NCBI GenBank assembly: GCA_024998815.1
Contig: JACEUQ010000001.1
Coordinates: 434,001-498,000 of the forward strand
From: Opitutus sp.
GTDB taxonomy: Bacteria > Verrucomicrobiota > Verrucomicrobiia > Opitutales > Opitutaceae
Direction: 5' to 3'
DNA: 64,000 bases
In this document: positions 8,127-20,546 of the stretch, piece by piece
How positions within the stretch are numbered: the first letter of the stretch is position 1
Layout: each line of letters opens with the position of its first letter
Notes under the pieces: generated by a model
What the model saw: only the letters and a program-made list of their open reading frames with translations
Told to the model about the DNA's origin: nothing
The model's database searches: none
Program-made: the position numbers and the translations under genes

Positions 8127-11100
8127 TCAGATGCCTGATTTACCGGCCTCGGCCGCCACCGTTTCCGGGGCTGGCAGGGTGAAATAAAAACAGGCGCCCT
8201 TATCGACTTCTCCCTCCGCCCAGATGCGCCCGCCGTGGCGTTGCAGGATGCGTTGCACCAGCGCCAAGCCCACTCCCGTTCCTTCATAATCCGCGTTATC
8301 GTGCAGACGCTGAAAAACCCCAAACAGCTTGTTGCTGTGGCGCATATCGAAACCCACCCCGTTGTCTTTGACGTGGTAAACCCACACGCCGTCCACGCCC
8401 ACCTGCGCCCCAATCTCGATTCGGGCGTCCGGCCGTTTACGGGTGAACTTCAGCGTATTACTGATCAGGTTCTCCCACACCTGACGAATCATCGCTGGGG
8501 TGCCCTGCGCCGCGGGCAGCGTGTGCAGGTCGAATTTAACGGTGCGGCCGGGTTCGGCTTTAATTAACGCGTTATAAACCTCCTGCGCCAGCTCCTGCAT
8601 GTTGATCGCCACCGGTTCGGCCTGCTGGCGGCTGATACGCGAAAAGGCCAGCAGGTCGTCGATCAACCGGCCCATGCGCTTGGCCTCGGCACTGATCACA
8701 TTGAGCAGGCGGCGACCATTGTCGTCGAGCAGGGCGGCTAAGTCTTCAAGTGCCATACGCGCATACCCGTCGATGGCCCGCAACGGTGCCCGCAGGTCGT
8801 GCGCGACGGTATAACTGAACGCCTCCAGCTCCTTGTTGACCCTTTCCAGCTTGGTGGCGCGGGTGTGGAGGTCGGTGTTGAGCTTCTGGTTGTCCGCCTC
8901 GGCCACCTTGAGCGGGGTAATGTCGTTGCGGATGGCGATGTATTGCACCGGGCGGCCGTCCGGCCCTCGGAACGGCACGATGGTGGTGTTTACCCAATGG
9001 AACGAGCCGTCCTTGGCCCGGTTGCGGATCTCGCCCCGCCATACCCGCCCCGCGCTGATCGTTACCCAGAGCTCCTTGAAAAATTCGCCGGGGTGATAGT
9101 TGGAGTTTACGATGCGGTGGTTGTGGCCGAGCAACTCGGCGCGCGAATACTGGGTGAGGGCGCAGACCCGGTCATTGGCATAGGTGATATTCCCATGGGT
9201 GTCGGTCATGGTGACGTTGACGTGCTCATCCAGCGCGGACTTGAAATCGGTCAGGGAGGTGTTGGTGGCCTGCAGTTCGGCGGTGCGCTCGGCCACGCGC
9301 TGCTCCAGCTCGGCGTTGAGCGCGTTGACCTTCGCCTCGGCCTGCTTGTGATCGGTGATATCGATATTGGTGCCGAGCATCCGCAGGGGGGTGCCCTGTT
9401 CGTCGCGAAACACCTTGGCCACGGCCTTGATGTGGTGAATTTCGCCGTTGGGCCAGATGACGCGGAATACCGTGTCGAATGGTTTTTCACCGGAGATCGC
9501 CTCCCTGACTTCCTGGTCCCCGCGTCCAAGGTCCTCTGGGTGTAATGACGCCCGCCACGCCTCTTCGGTGCCGACGAAGTCTTCGCGGCGGATATGGTAG
9601 AGCGCGAACATCGAATCGTCCCACACCATCTCTTGGGTAACCAGGTTCCAGTCCCAGATGCCGATGCCATTGTGGAGCGTGGCGAGAGCCAGGCGCTCCT
9701 CCTTTTCTCTCAGCTCATGTTCGGCGGCTTTGCGCTCTTCCTCCGCCCGCTTACGCTCGCTGATGTCTTCGATCATGCACAGATGACGCGGGTGGGCGGT
9801 ATCTGCGACCCGTAAGGGCGCAATTGTCATGCCAATCCACACGGGGAAACCACCCGGTTGCAGATAACGTTTTTCCATGTGGAATCCGCTGATTTTCCCA
9901 GCGTTCAACGCGGCCATGTTATCCAGGTCCGCCTGCACATCATCCGGATGCGTGATTTTCAGCCAGTCGATCGACGCCAGCTCTTCGCGGGTCCTACCCG
10001 CGATGGCGGCAAAGCGCGGGTTGACTTCGTAAATATGTCCCGTGTGCGAATCGATCAGGGCGATGCCGAGCGGGGCCTCCTCGAACATGGTTTTGAAGCG
10101 CGCCTCGCTTTGCGCCAGGGAGGCCAGTGTTTGCGCCTGCTCGAGGGCCTGTGCTTTGAGCTGGTCGGTGCTTTCTTGCAGCAAGGTAAGCCCGCTTAGC
10201 CGGGCGGCCGTCTCGGCATTGAGCCGCAGCACCCCGGCGATAATAAGCAGGGTGCTCAGGAGCAGCCCGATTGGCAGAATCACCTCGGCGCGTTCGCTGA
10301 GGCGCAACACCTGCCGCTGGCGTTCGCCGAGTAGCCGCTCCTCCTCGGCCATCATCTCGTCGAGGTTGGCATTGATCTGGTCGTTCAACGCCACGGTCTC
10401 GGTGTTTTGGAGGGGCGAGTTGGACACGGTGTTACCGCTCGACGGGTACGCGGCGATGAAGTGCGCAAACTCGGTTTCGCGTCTGGCGACCAAGGGCTCG
10501 ACGCGGGCCAGATTTGCCTGCTGGACGGCGTTGTCTGCCGTCAGCGCGCGTAGTTCTGCGATCAGCTTGCGTGCCTGGGTGATCGCCTTGGCTTGGTTTT
10601 GCAGCCGATCGCCTTGGCCTGTGGTCAGGTAGCCGTGCAGGTTACTCTGCTCGGTTTCAAGGGTCGCTTTCAGTTGGTGGAGCTGGCCGGTGACGTTGTT
10701 GGTGTGCAGCACCCAATCGGTGGCCGCCTTCAACTCTTGGTGGGAGTTGAAGGTCGCAGTCGCCACGATGATGATGATCGCAATGCCGACGGTTAGCCCG
10801 AGGGTGCTCCAGAGACCGAGCAGCCTGCGCCTCCCGTTTTTTTCACGGGCGGCAGCGAGCACGGTTGCCCCCAAGAGGATAAACAGAAGCGCCGTCGCCT
10901 GGGCCATCGGTTTGAGCTGCCCCCAGCTATAAAAAAACCGGAAACCGGCGAGATAACCCACCATCGTGGTGATCCCCAGCATCAACACCGCCAACCCCAG
11001 CCCGCCGAGGATCCAGGGCCGACGGCGCCCCAGCCAGTCCGGCCGGCTCAGGAGCCCAAGCGCCGCCGCCGTGAGCAGGAACGCGAGCGCCGTGTTGGGT

Positions 11101-11540
11101 GCCATACGGCCTGGGGGCAGTCCCGCCGGGGTGAAGCGATCGAGGACGAGGAGTTCGTCGAGGCCGAGATTCCAGCCCGCCACGTATTCGCCCAGGGTGA
11201 GCAAGGCGATGACCCCGACGGCGAGGGCGCATGCCCGCGCGGTGCGGTGCAGGCATTGCCGCTGCGTTTGCAAAAACAGCAGGGCCGAACCGCTCAGGAT
11301 GAAGCAGAACGCCGAATTGGCCACCATCGGTCCCCCCTGAAGGCAGAGGGTGGTGAGCTCCTGAAACCCCAGGGCCCAGCCGACTAGCACGAGACCGCCG
11401 ACGCTGATCGTGAGCGCGCCGACGATCTGCGCTAACGAGCAGCAGGACCGAGGTGGGGTGGACGCAACCGCGGGGAGCGGGGCGGGGAGGGACGGTACGT
11501 TGGGAGGCGGCACGTTGGGAGACGGCGTAGGTGCATTCAC
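8127..11540 (-). CDS. Membrane CHASE3/PAS sensor histidine kinase
   Basis: Large sensor kinase, about 1137 residues from the GTG at 11540, which is preceded by AAAGGTAG. The frame is open to 11774, but that extra part is Arg/Pro-rich and unlikely. After a Pro-rich start come about seven hydrophobic helices (roughly residues 35-260), then a CHASE3-type region ending in a further membrane segment, three PAS/PAC domains, a HisKA domain with FSYTVAHDLRAPLRAIDGY and an ATPase with ENLISNTLKF, DNGVGFD and GTGVGLALV. This HisKA/ATPase type is the one found in Cph1-like and other light or redox kinases that use Rcp1-like receivers, fitting the regulator downstream. The ligand is unknown. A 242-bp element separates it from its likely partner. 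Confidence 0.9.
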   Translation of the reverse strand: MNAPTPSPNVPPPNVPSLPAPLPAVASTPPRSCCSLAQIVGALTISVGGLVLVGWALGFQELTTLCLQGGPMVANSAFCFILSGSALLFLQTQRQCLHRTARACALAVGVIALLTLGEYVAGWNLGLDELLVLDRFTPAGLPPGRMAPNTALAFLLTAAALGLLSRPDWLGRRRPWILGGLGLAVLMLGITTMVGYLAGFRFFYSWGQLKPMAQATALLFILLGATVLAAAREKNGRRRLLGLWSTLGLTVGIAIIIIVATATFNSHQELKAATDWVLHTNNVTGQLHQLKATLETEQSNLHGYLTTGQGDRLQNQAKAITQARKLIAELRALTADNAVQQANLARVEPLVARRETEFAHFIAAYPSSGNTVSNSPLQNTETVALNDQINANLDEMMAEEERLLGERQRQVLRLSERAEVILPIGLLLSTLLIIAGVLRLNAETAARLSGLTLLQESTDQLKAQALEQAQTLASLAQSEARFKTMFEEAPLGIALIDSHTGHIYEVNPRFAAIAGRTREELASIDWLKITHPDDVQADLDNMAALNAGKISGFHMEKRYLQPGGFPVWIGMTIAPLRVADTAHPRHLCMIEDISERKRAEEERKAAEHELREKEERLALATLHNGIGIWDWNLVTQEMVWDDSMFALYHIRREDFVGTEEAWRASLHPEDLGRGDQEVREAISGEKPFDTVFRVIWPNGEIHHIKAVAKVFRDEQGTPLRMLGTNIDITDHKQAEAKVNALNAELEQRVAERTAELQATNTSLTDFKSALDEHVNVTMTDTHGNITYANDRVCALTQYSRAELLGHNHRIVNSNYHPGEFFKELWVTISAGRVWRGEIRNRAKDGSFHWVNTTIVPFRGPDGRPVQYIAIRNDITPLKVAEADNQKLNTDLHTRATKLERVNKELEAFSYTVAHDLRAPLRAIDGYARMALEDLAALLDDNGRRLLNVISAEAKRMGRLIDDLLAFSRISRQQAEPVAINMQELAQEVYNALIKAEPGRTVKFDLHTLPAAQGTPAMIRQVWENLISNTLKFTRKRPDARIEIGAQVGVDGVWVYHVKDNGVGFDMRHSNKLFGVFQRLHDNADYEGTGVGLALVQRILQRHGGRIWAEGEVDKGACFYFTLPAPETVAAEAGKSGI

Positions 11541-11788
11541 GAAACTACCTTTGGGTACAGGTCGTTGGACGGGCACCGGACCTGGGCGGGTGCGGGCTGG
11601 GCGGGCGTGTCCACGGTAGTGCATGCGACCCCTGCGTTGCAACCGGTGCAGGCTTAAATCCAGATGGGGAATATCGGAACAAGGGGCCTCCCCGTATTTA
11701 GGCAACAAGGTGTTTCCGTAGCGGTTCCGGCGCTGCTTTTGGACCACAGCCGAATCGACTACCGCGCGGGGCAAAAAAACTGAACTGA

Positions 11789-12635
11789 TTCTAATTCGCG
11801 TTCAACTTTAGGCTAACTGGTAGGAGTTTATTTATGGGCGAATTCGCCCCGTTTAAGCAGTGCCAAGCCAGCGCCCACATACCCTACACGTTCCGATTTT
11901 AGGCTTTAAGGAGGCTATGCTAAATAACTTGATCAATTTAGGGGAAGACTGATGGGGAGGTGCCACGTTGAATTCATACGGCTCAAACCCTATTATTGGC
12001 GTGGGATAGAGCAGTTACGACAAGCCGGCTGAATTTAAATCCACTGAATTTTTAACCACTAATGGACACTAAGATGCACTAATCTAGGAGATGTATATCT
12101 TGTTTTATTAAGTGCCTTTTAGTGGTCATTAGTGGTTAAACGGATTGGGTTATATGTCTTTAAGTTACGAGTGGTGAGGTAGGGGGGGGGAGTGTACAGG
12201 TTGTTTTGATTCGCCTCCTAACGCAAAGGCGCAAGGACGCGAAGAAGCGCAAGGAACTCATTTATTTGTAATCCTTTGCGAACTTAGCGTCTCGGCGGCT
12301 TTGCGTTAAAAATAGCCTCGTTCGTTTAAGCTATGGGTATAAATGGGCTCCTACTAGGCTGTAACATTTAAAGTGTCGCATCCCGAGCCCCCTTAAAATC
12401 AACGTAAACATCGATCGTTTTTAGCCGCGAAAGAACGCAAAGAGCGCATAGAAATACAGGGGTCTTGTCGGATTTAGCCTTGAGGTAGTGCGGTGCTTTA
12501 GCCCGCAGGTTTGCATCGGGTTCTTCGCACAATCGCCAATGCGGGCTGAAGCACCGCACTACTTTCGATCCGCCACTTTAAATGTTACAGCCTACTACCC
12601 ATGGAAACTCAGCTATTCTTGATCGCGAATTGGTA
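11789..12635. mobile_element. TNA-type miniature element, composite copy of 847 bp
   Basis: Left end TTCTAATTCGCGTTCAA and right end complementary to TACCAATTCGCGATCAA, flanked by TGA at 11786-11788 and 12636-12638. The interior is non-coding and repeat-rich. It includes facing AACCACTAATGGACACTAA motifs (12055-12142), facing CGCAAAGGCGCAAGG / TTTGCGTTAAA motifs (12218-12310), a run of nine G at 12182-12190, and a nested 236-bp element. The ends match those at 18097, 24779, 55800 and 56398. Confidence 0.65.
12357..12592. mobile_element. 236-bp MITE nested inside a larger element
   Basis: Perfect 19-bp terminal inverted repeats GGCTGTAACATTTAAAGTG (12357-12375 and complement at 12574-12592), with TACTA on both sides (12352-12356, 12593-12597). 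A related unoccupied sequence, GGGCTCCTACCCATGG, occurs at about 25693-25708. The interior holds a facing AGTGCGGTGCTT..AGCCCGC pair, related to the repeat at 28297-28404. Confidence 0.75.
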
Positions 12636-12756
12636 TGAGATGCGCCCAGTGGGGAAACGCCCCATGGTGAAAGGGCGCCGTTGGCTGCATCTTTACCCAC
12701 GCAGGAAACACCGTGGAGCCACCCGGTTTTTGCCCGCCCGTGTCGGTCTAAAATGA
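12601..12756 (+). CDS. Possible 51-residue basic peptide (doubtful)
   Basis: A short frame from ATG 12601 to TGA 12754-12756. It begins METQLFLIANW and ends with a strongly basic part rich in Arg and Lys. The first eleven codons lie in the end of the 847-bp element, and the same start recurs at 25703, where the frame then diverges. No family is recognised. It could be a chance frame running out of a repeat; its only support is that it ends six bases before the next gene. Confidence 0.15.
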   Translation: METQLFLIANWYEMRPVGKRPMVKGRRWLHLYPRRKHRGATRFLPARVGLK

Positions 12757-12762
12757 GCCATC

Positions 12763-13185
12763 ATGGATAATAACCCGCTCAATCAAGGCGTCTTCGTCGA
12801 GCACGGCCTCGGCGTTGGCGTGATTACCCGAAAAATGATCCGCGAGCGCGCCCTAGAGGTGGCGCTCCTTAACGGTCGCAATGCCCACGAGGTCGAACCC
12901 GCCGACTGGGAGCAGGCCAAGCGCGAATTGTCGGGCGGGCCTGAAGTCGATCCCGAGACCGCGATTCTCGAAGCCCTGCCCGAAGCCGTCCGCAGCAACG
13001 AGCTGCCGGATGCGGAAGCCTCTCGAGCGCCGGAATCGCCTATGGAAGACGAGGACGAGGAGGGCCGCAGTGAGACCGTGCGGCTCGTTGAGGAGGGCGC
13101 TCAGGAGGCGGCGCGCGATCAGTGTCTTGTTGCTGCCAGGGAGGCGCAAAAGCAGCGCAGAAGGAGGAATCATGAACCCGCCTAA
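12763..13185 (+). CDS. Hypothetical acidic protein
   Basis: A 140-residue protein with no recognised domain. Residues 8-55 (GVFVEHGLGVGVITRKMIRERALEVALLNGR region) look folded, with an Arg-rich helix and an aromatic DWEQAKREL helix. The pattern of a short helix pair ending DWxxAxREL resembles small DUF2934-like proteins, but I cannot confirm that. The rest is very acidic (EDEDEEG) and ends in a basic KQRRRRN tail. It overlaps the next gene by 14 bases, so the two are likely one unit. Both lie in an accessory zone next to mobile elements. Confidence 0.55.
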   Translation: MDNNPLNQGVFVEHGLGVGVITRKMIRERALEVALLNGRNAHEVEPADWEQAKRELSGGPEVDPETAILEALPEAVRSNELPDAEASRAPESPMEDEDEEGRSETVRLVEEGAQEAARDQCLVAAREAQKQRRRRNHEPA

Positions 13186-13447
13186 CGAACATTCCGCGTG
13201 GCCGCTCGCAGCATCCGTAGCGGATAAAGGAAACTCCTTGGCCGAGCCGGTGAACGACGAGGCTCTTTCGAAGCGCCCCACGATGGCGGTCGCTGTCAGG
13301 CCGGAGATGCATCTGGCCAATCGCTCGACGTGGGCTCTCGCCGTCGAGCCCGACTCGCACGCGACTGCAACCGATCCGAATCAGAAAGCGGATATCCAGG
13401 CCATTGAGGCCTGGGAAAACGAGGGCGATCCCAACCACCGAACGTAA
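13172..13447 (+). CDS. Hypothetical small protein
   Basis: A 91-residue protein starting MNPPNEHSAWPLAAS. The start is supported by a strong AAGGAGG Shine-Dalgarno five bases upstream, rare among genes of this window. It overlaps the upstream hypothetical gene by 14 bases, suggesting translational coupling. It contains two related segments, TMAVAVRPEMHLANRS and TWALAVEPDSHATATD, which look like an internal duplication of about 18 residues. No family is recognised. Confidence 0.5.
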   Translation: MNPPNEHSAWPLAASVADKGNSLAEPVNDEALSKRPTMAVAVRPEMHLANRSTWALAVEPDSHATATDPNQKADIQAIEAWENEGDPNHRT

Positions 13448-13504
13448 TAGCGGATTTCCCTGTTTTCGCCGTTCGAGCAGGCGGGAAACCAGGACGCCTA
13501 GATC

Positions 13505-13743
13505 GGTTCCTCGACGATTTTGGTGGGACGCCCTCAATCCATTGGCCACCAAAAACACAAAATGACACAAAAGCAGCGGCATCGATCCATTTAACCGCGA
13601 AGGCTCGCGAAGGTGCGCGAAGAAAAATGCAATCACTTATTAATCAATTTGATTCATCTCCTTCGCGTTCCTTCAGATCCTTTTCGCGGTTAAAAAACCG
13701 GAGTCCGGGTTTCGTGTTTAGCTACCCACTGGAACTGTCGAAG
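13505..13743. mobile_element. 242-bp MITE-like element, copy 2, cut by an intron
   Basis: Inverted, diverged copy of the element at 7874-8115. It shares the ACACAAAATGACACAAAA segment, the facing AACCGCGAAG motifs and the terminal CCCACTGGAACTGTCGAAG. The right end stops at 13743, just where the group II intron begins, so the last four terminal bases are missing on this side. Confidence 0.65.
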
Positions 13744-14311
13744 GTGCGATCATGAAACTAACAACCACAACAGTGAAAGTCTGTTCGACCGAATTAAACG
13801 ATTCGCGGTCGAAGGGCTTGGTCACGGACGACTGCCGCGAGGCAGCACCGGAAAGCACGACCGAGCTACGAACCGGCCAGCCGCAACGAAGGTGAACCCC
13901 ATCGAATGAGCTTCGAAAATTCAACAACCGGCAAGCCGAGCCAATCTTCGACTGGTGAAGGCTGTCAGGATCGGGCAGGGCAGTCCCGCAAGGACGTAGG
14001 ACCCAAATCGTTGATGTCCGATCAACGTGCCGGCGGAGTCTGCGGGGGCGGCGGGTCGGGAAGGGGTGTTAGGTTAAGTGGTGAGACCTGCGATGGCGGG
14101 GTGTCCTCGGATGCTCCAACCTCCGGCACAAGTGCGGCTAAACCGCGCGAGGCAGGACGGGCCGTGGCAGGAGTCGGAGACCTCCATAGTAGTGATGATC
14201 TAGCGGACATTAAAACCGCTGGGGAGCGAAGGGAGGGCACTTGTTCCCACTGCATCACAGCGTGGCGAAGGACTTGACGATGGCTGGAGTGATGAACTCT
14301 GGATAAAAACG

Positions 14312-15670
14312 TTGCCCAAAGTTCGGAAGCTGCAACGGGTGCTATATCGTAAAGCAAAAGCGGAGCCGCGTTGGCGGTTCTATAGTTTGTATGGAGAGCT
14401 GTATCGGCGGGACATACTGTCCGATGCGCTCGATCAGGTGATCGCCAACAAGGGCGCTGCCGGAGTGGATGAGTTTGAGGTGGAAACGTTGGCGAAAGAT
14501 CCGTCGTTGCGAGAAGTTTGGCTTCTGGCGCTGGAGGAGGAATTGCGAACGAAAACCTATCGGCCGAGTCCGGTCCGGCGCGTTTTTATATGGAAAGATC
14601 AGGCCAAGACCAAGCGCCGCGCGCTGGGCATCCCTACGGTGAAAGATCGGGTGGTGCAGAGTGCGGCGGCGATCGTGTTGCAACCCATCTGGGAAGCGGA
14701 CTTCCATGACCATTCCTACGCCTACCGGCCGAAACGCCGGACCCATCAGGCGATGGATAAAGTCAGGGAGGCGCTGCTGAGCGGAAAGGTGGAGGTGGTC
14801 GATGCGGACCTATCGAGTTACTTCGATATGATCCCGCACCGAGAACTCCTGCGACTGGTGGCTAAACGGGTGAGCGATGGCAGCATGTTGCGCCTCATCA
14901 AGGCGTGGCTGCGCGCGCCCATCGTGGAGGAGGATCGTGATTCGGGACGCCGCAAGGTGCACCCAAATCACTGTGGCACGCCGCAAGGCGGAGTCATTTG
15001 ACTCCCTCCGGTCGGGCTCTTAGCCCCGCTCTGCTGAGCGGCCCATCTCCGCTGCGCTTCGTCACCGCTCTTGGCGAACCTCTATCTCAACGACCTCGAT
15101 CATGCGGTGAACGAGAAGTGCGAACAAAAGCCGACGATGGTGCGCTACGCCGACGACCTGCTGATCCTGTGTAAACCGGGTCAGGGGCCGGGGCTGCAAA
15201 CGCGTCTGAAGAGGTGGCTGGAAGCACGAAAGTTAAAACTCAACGAAGAGAAAACCCGGCTGGTGGACACGCGAAAGGAAGGCATCGAGTTCCTCGGTTT
15301 TAGCGTCGCATGGCGGCAAGGACTGAAGAGCAAGCGGTGGTATCCGCACGTGGAACCCAGCGCGAAGAGTCAGGCAAAGCTGCGAGACAAGGTGCGGCAG
15401 GTGCTGGAGGTGCGCACGCGAAACCAAGCGGCGGTGGCGGTAGTCCGAAAGGTCAACCAGATCACGCGCGGGTGGGCGAATGCGTTTCATTATGGGCACA
15501 GCACACACGTGTTTGGTAAGCAGCAGCTCTTTGTGCAAAACCGGCTGAGACGATGGCTGTGGCGAAAGTATAGCCGCACCCACGGGCTGTTTGAGTTCTT
15601 CACCGACGAGCGTCTGCATGGACAATACAAGCTATGGCACTGGCCGCTTACGGCGGCTTGGAAACAATGA
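14312..15670 (+). pseudogene. ltrA: Group II intron reverse transcriptase/maturase, interrupted
   Basis: Intron-encoded protein that normally binds the intron RNA as maturase and copies it into DNA. The first part (14312-15001) carries RT motifs through RRALGIPTVKDRVVQ, YAYRPKRRTHQAM, VDADLSSYFD and GTPQGGVI. The second part (15071-15670, open from 15062) resumes with SPLLANLYLNDLD, the catalytic MVRYADDLLIL, and the thumb/maturase X domain (ITRGWANAFHYG, RLRRWLWRK). There is no C-terminal endonuclease domain. The parts are separated by 63 bases, exactly 21 codons, holding two in-frame TGA codons. Without bypass or removal of that segment the protein is split before the catalytic aspartates. 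Confidence 0.88.
14999..15061 (+). other. 63-nt frame-preserving insert with stops inside the RT gene
   Basis: The insert falls between codons for GVI and SPLLANLYL, one of the most conserved blocks of group II reverse transcriptases. It begins with TGA and has a second in-frame TGA at 15035-15037. It can form short hairpins: GGAGTCA/TGACTCC across the 5' junction, GGGCT/AGCCC and CCGCTC/GAGCGG. Removal of exactly 63 bases restores the consensus protein. Confidence 0.75.
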
Positions 15671-15708
15671 ACTCCGCTGAAACCAAACCGAAAGAATTGA
15701 GACTCGGT

Positions 15709-15741
15709 AAGCCGTGTGCGGGAAAACCGCTTGCACGGTTT
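15709..15741 (+). ncRNA. Group II intron domain V
   Basis: Hairpin of 33 bases starting AAGCCGTGTGCGG, with a GAAA-like loop and returning CCGCTTGCACGGTTT. It contains the AGC catalytic triad near its 5' side and matches the size and shape of group II domain V. It lies 38 bases after the end of the reverse transcriptase frame, the usual place. Confidence 0.8.
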
Positions 15742-15797
15742 GACGAGGGGGAGGGTCGCGCTGACGGGTTACCGACGCACGGCTCTCTCTACTCTAC

Positions 15798-15936
15798 GTC
15801 TAATTATTTTTCTCGGTTAATTAGTGTATCTTAGCGTTCATTAGTGGTTAATAAATTCCGTTGCTTGGTTTTTGCGGGCTGGTGCAGTGACCGTGAACGG
15901 TAGCCAAGTTGGTATGCGTATGAATGAGAAATGGTA
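15798..15936. repeat. Right half of a TNA-type miniature element
   Basis: It contains TTAGTGTATCTTAGCG..CATTAGTGGTTAA, then a divergent middle, and ends GAATGAGAAATGGTA, all in the order seen in the 219-bp element at 24779-24997. The left half is missing, replaced by the group II intron. Confidence 0.6.
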
Positions 15937-15956
15937 TGTGCCCTACTCGCGGGCAC

Positions 15957-15988
15957 AAAAAAGCCGCCGGGGTGAGCCGGCGGCTTTG
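15957..15988 (-). terminator. Rho-independent terminator of typA
   Basis: Ten-base stem AAGCCGCCGG / CCGGCGGCTT (15961-15970 and 15977-15986) with a six-base loop. On the minus strand it is followed by a T run (A run at 15957-15962). It lies 28 bases beyond the typA stop. Confidence 0.85.
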
Positions 15989-16015
15989 GGGGAAGGGCGA
16001 CGAAGACGAGTCGGC

Positions 16016-17833
<1,818 letters not shown>

Positions 17834-18096
17834 AAATCTCGGGACGCGTTCTTCTGTGAAAAAACGAAGACCGTGCGAGGCGGTTTCCGTGTTGGCAAGG
17901 ACTAAGGCGAACAGTGACGAAATCGTTACTCAGGCGAATGAGTTAACGCGTAACGGCAGTGGGTTGGCTTCCTAAGAGCGCCGACTTAAGCGGGCGTTTT
18001 TACTGGAAATACCGGTCATTTCCAGGGGCGGATAGCTGAATCGGAGCGTTTCAACGTGGGGCGCGGCGGCAAACGCGGTCAGGGGATTACACCTCA

Positions 18097-18269
18097 TACT
18101 AATTGGCGTTCAAGTTGCGGCTTACGGCATCCTTGAGCTCACGCTTAAGGCCACTCACTTGGTGTACACGCTCCTCGTGGCCTTGAGCGTGAGCTCAGGG
18201 TGTTTTCCCAATGGTATCCGCCCCCCCATGACCCTGGTTAATTAAGCTCATCTTGAACGGGAATTCGTA
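18097..18269. mobile_element. TNA-type miniature element, 173 bp
   Basis: Inverted ends TACTAATTGGCGTTCAAG and (complement) TACGAATTCCCGTTCAAG, flanked by TCA at 18094-18096 and 18270-18272. The interior holds two facing copies of the palindrome CTTGAGCTCACGCTTAAG (18132-18152, 18179-18200). It occupies much of the 504-base gap between ispG and typA. The rest of the gap has only a small hairpin (CTGGAAAT/ATTTCCAG, 18003-18025) and no gene that I can see. Confidence 0.7.
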
Positions 18270-18337
18270 TCAGCCGCCCTCGAAGTTTCTTACTGAATAC
18301 TATCAGCAGCGGTTGGCGCGCGCCTCGGGGATGCAGG

Positions 18338-20398
<2,061 letters not shown>

Positions 20399-20546
20399 GG
20401 GAGATAAAGACGTTCAATGACCTGGGATCTTGAGCCAAGGTCAAATTCACTCCCCGTCGAGCTGTCGACTCGACGCGTTCGTGGCGCGGCGGGGTGTTTC
20501 GCTTGCGCGGTTGACAAGGCCCGCAGCCCTCGGGGTCATAGCTGCC

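Larger units (their letters stand above)
13744..15797 (+). mobile_element. Group II intron with a disrupted reverse transcriptase
   Basis: The 5' end GTGCGAT at 13744 fits the group II consensus GUGYG. About 550 bases of structured non-coding RNA precede the reverse transcriptase frame. A good domain V lies at 15709-15741, followed by a domain VI-like stem and a CTCTAC 3' end near 15797. The open frame of 123 codons at 13906-14277 falls in RNA domains and is not a gene. The left junction is the inverted end of a miniature element, the right junction a different miniature element. Boundaries are estimates to within a few bases. Confidence 0.8.

Noticed and set aside
13906-14277. 123-codon open frame before the reverse transcriptase
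   Set aside because: It lies in the structured RNA part of the group II intron, is Gly/Ser-rich and has no domain; such frames are often misannotated.
14999-15001. TGA in the reverse transcriptase read as selenocysteine
   Set aside because: The surrounding block normally has no Cys here, a second TGA follows, and the whole 21-codon segment is absent from the family consensus, so insertion is the simpler reading.
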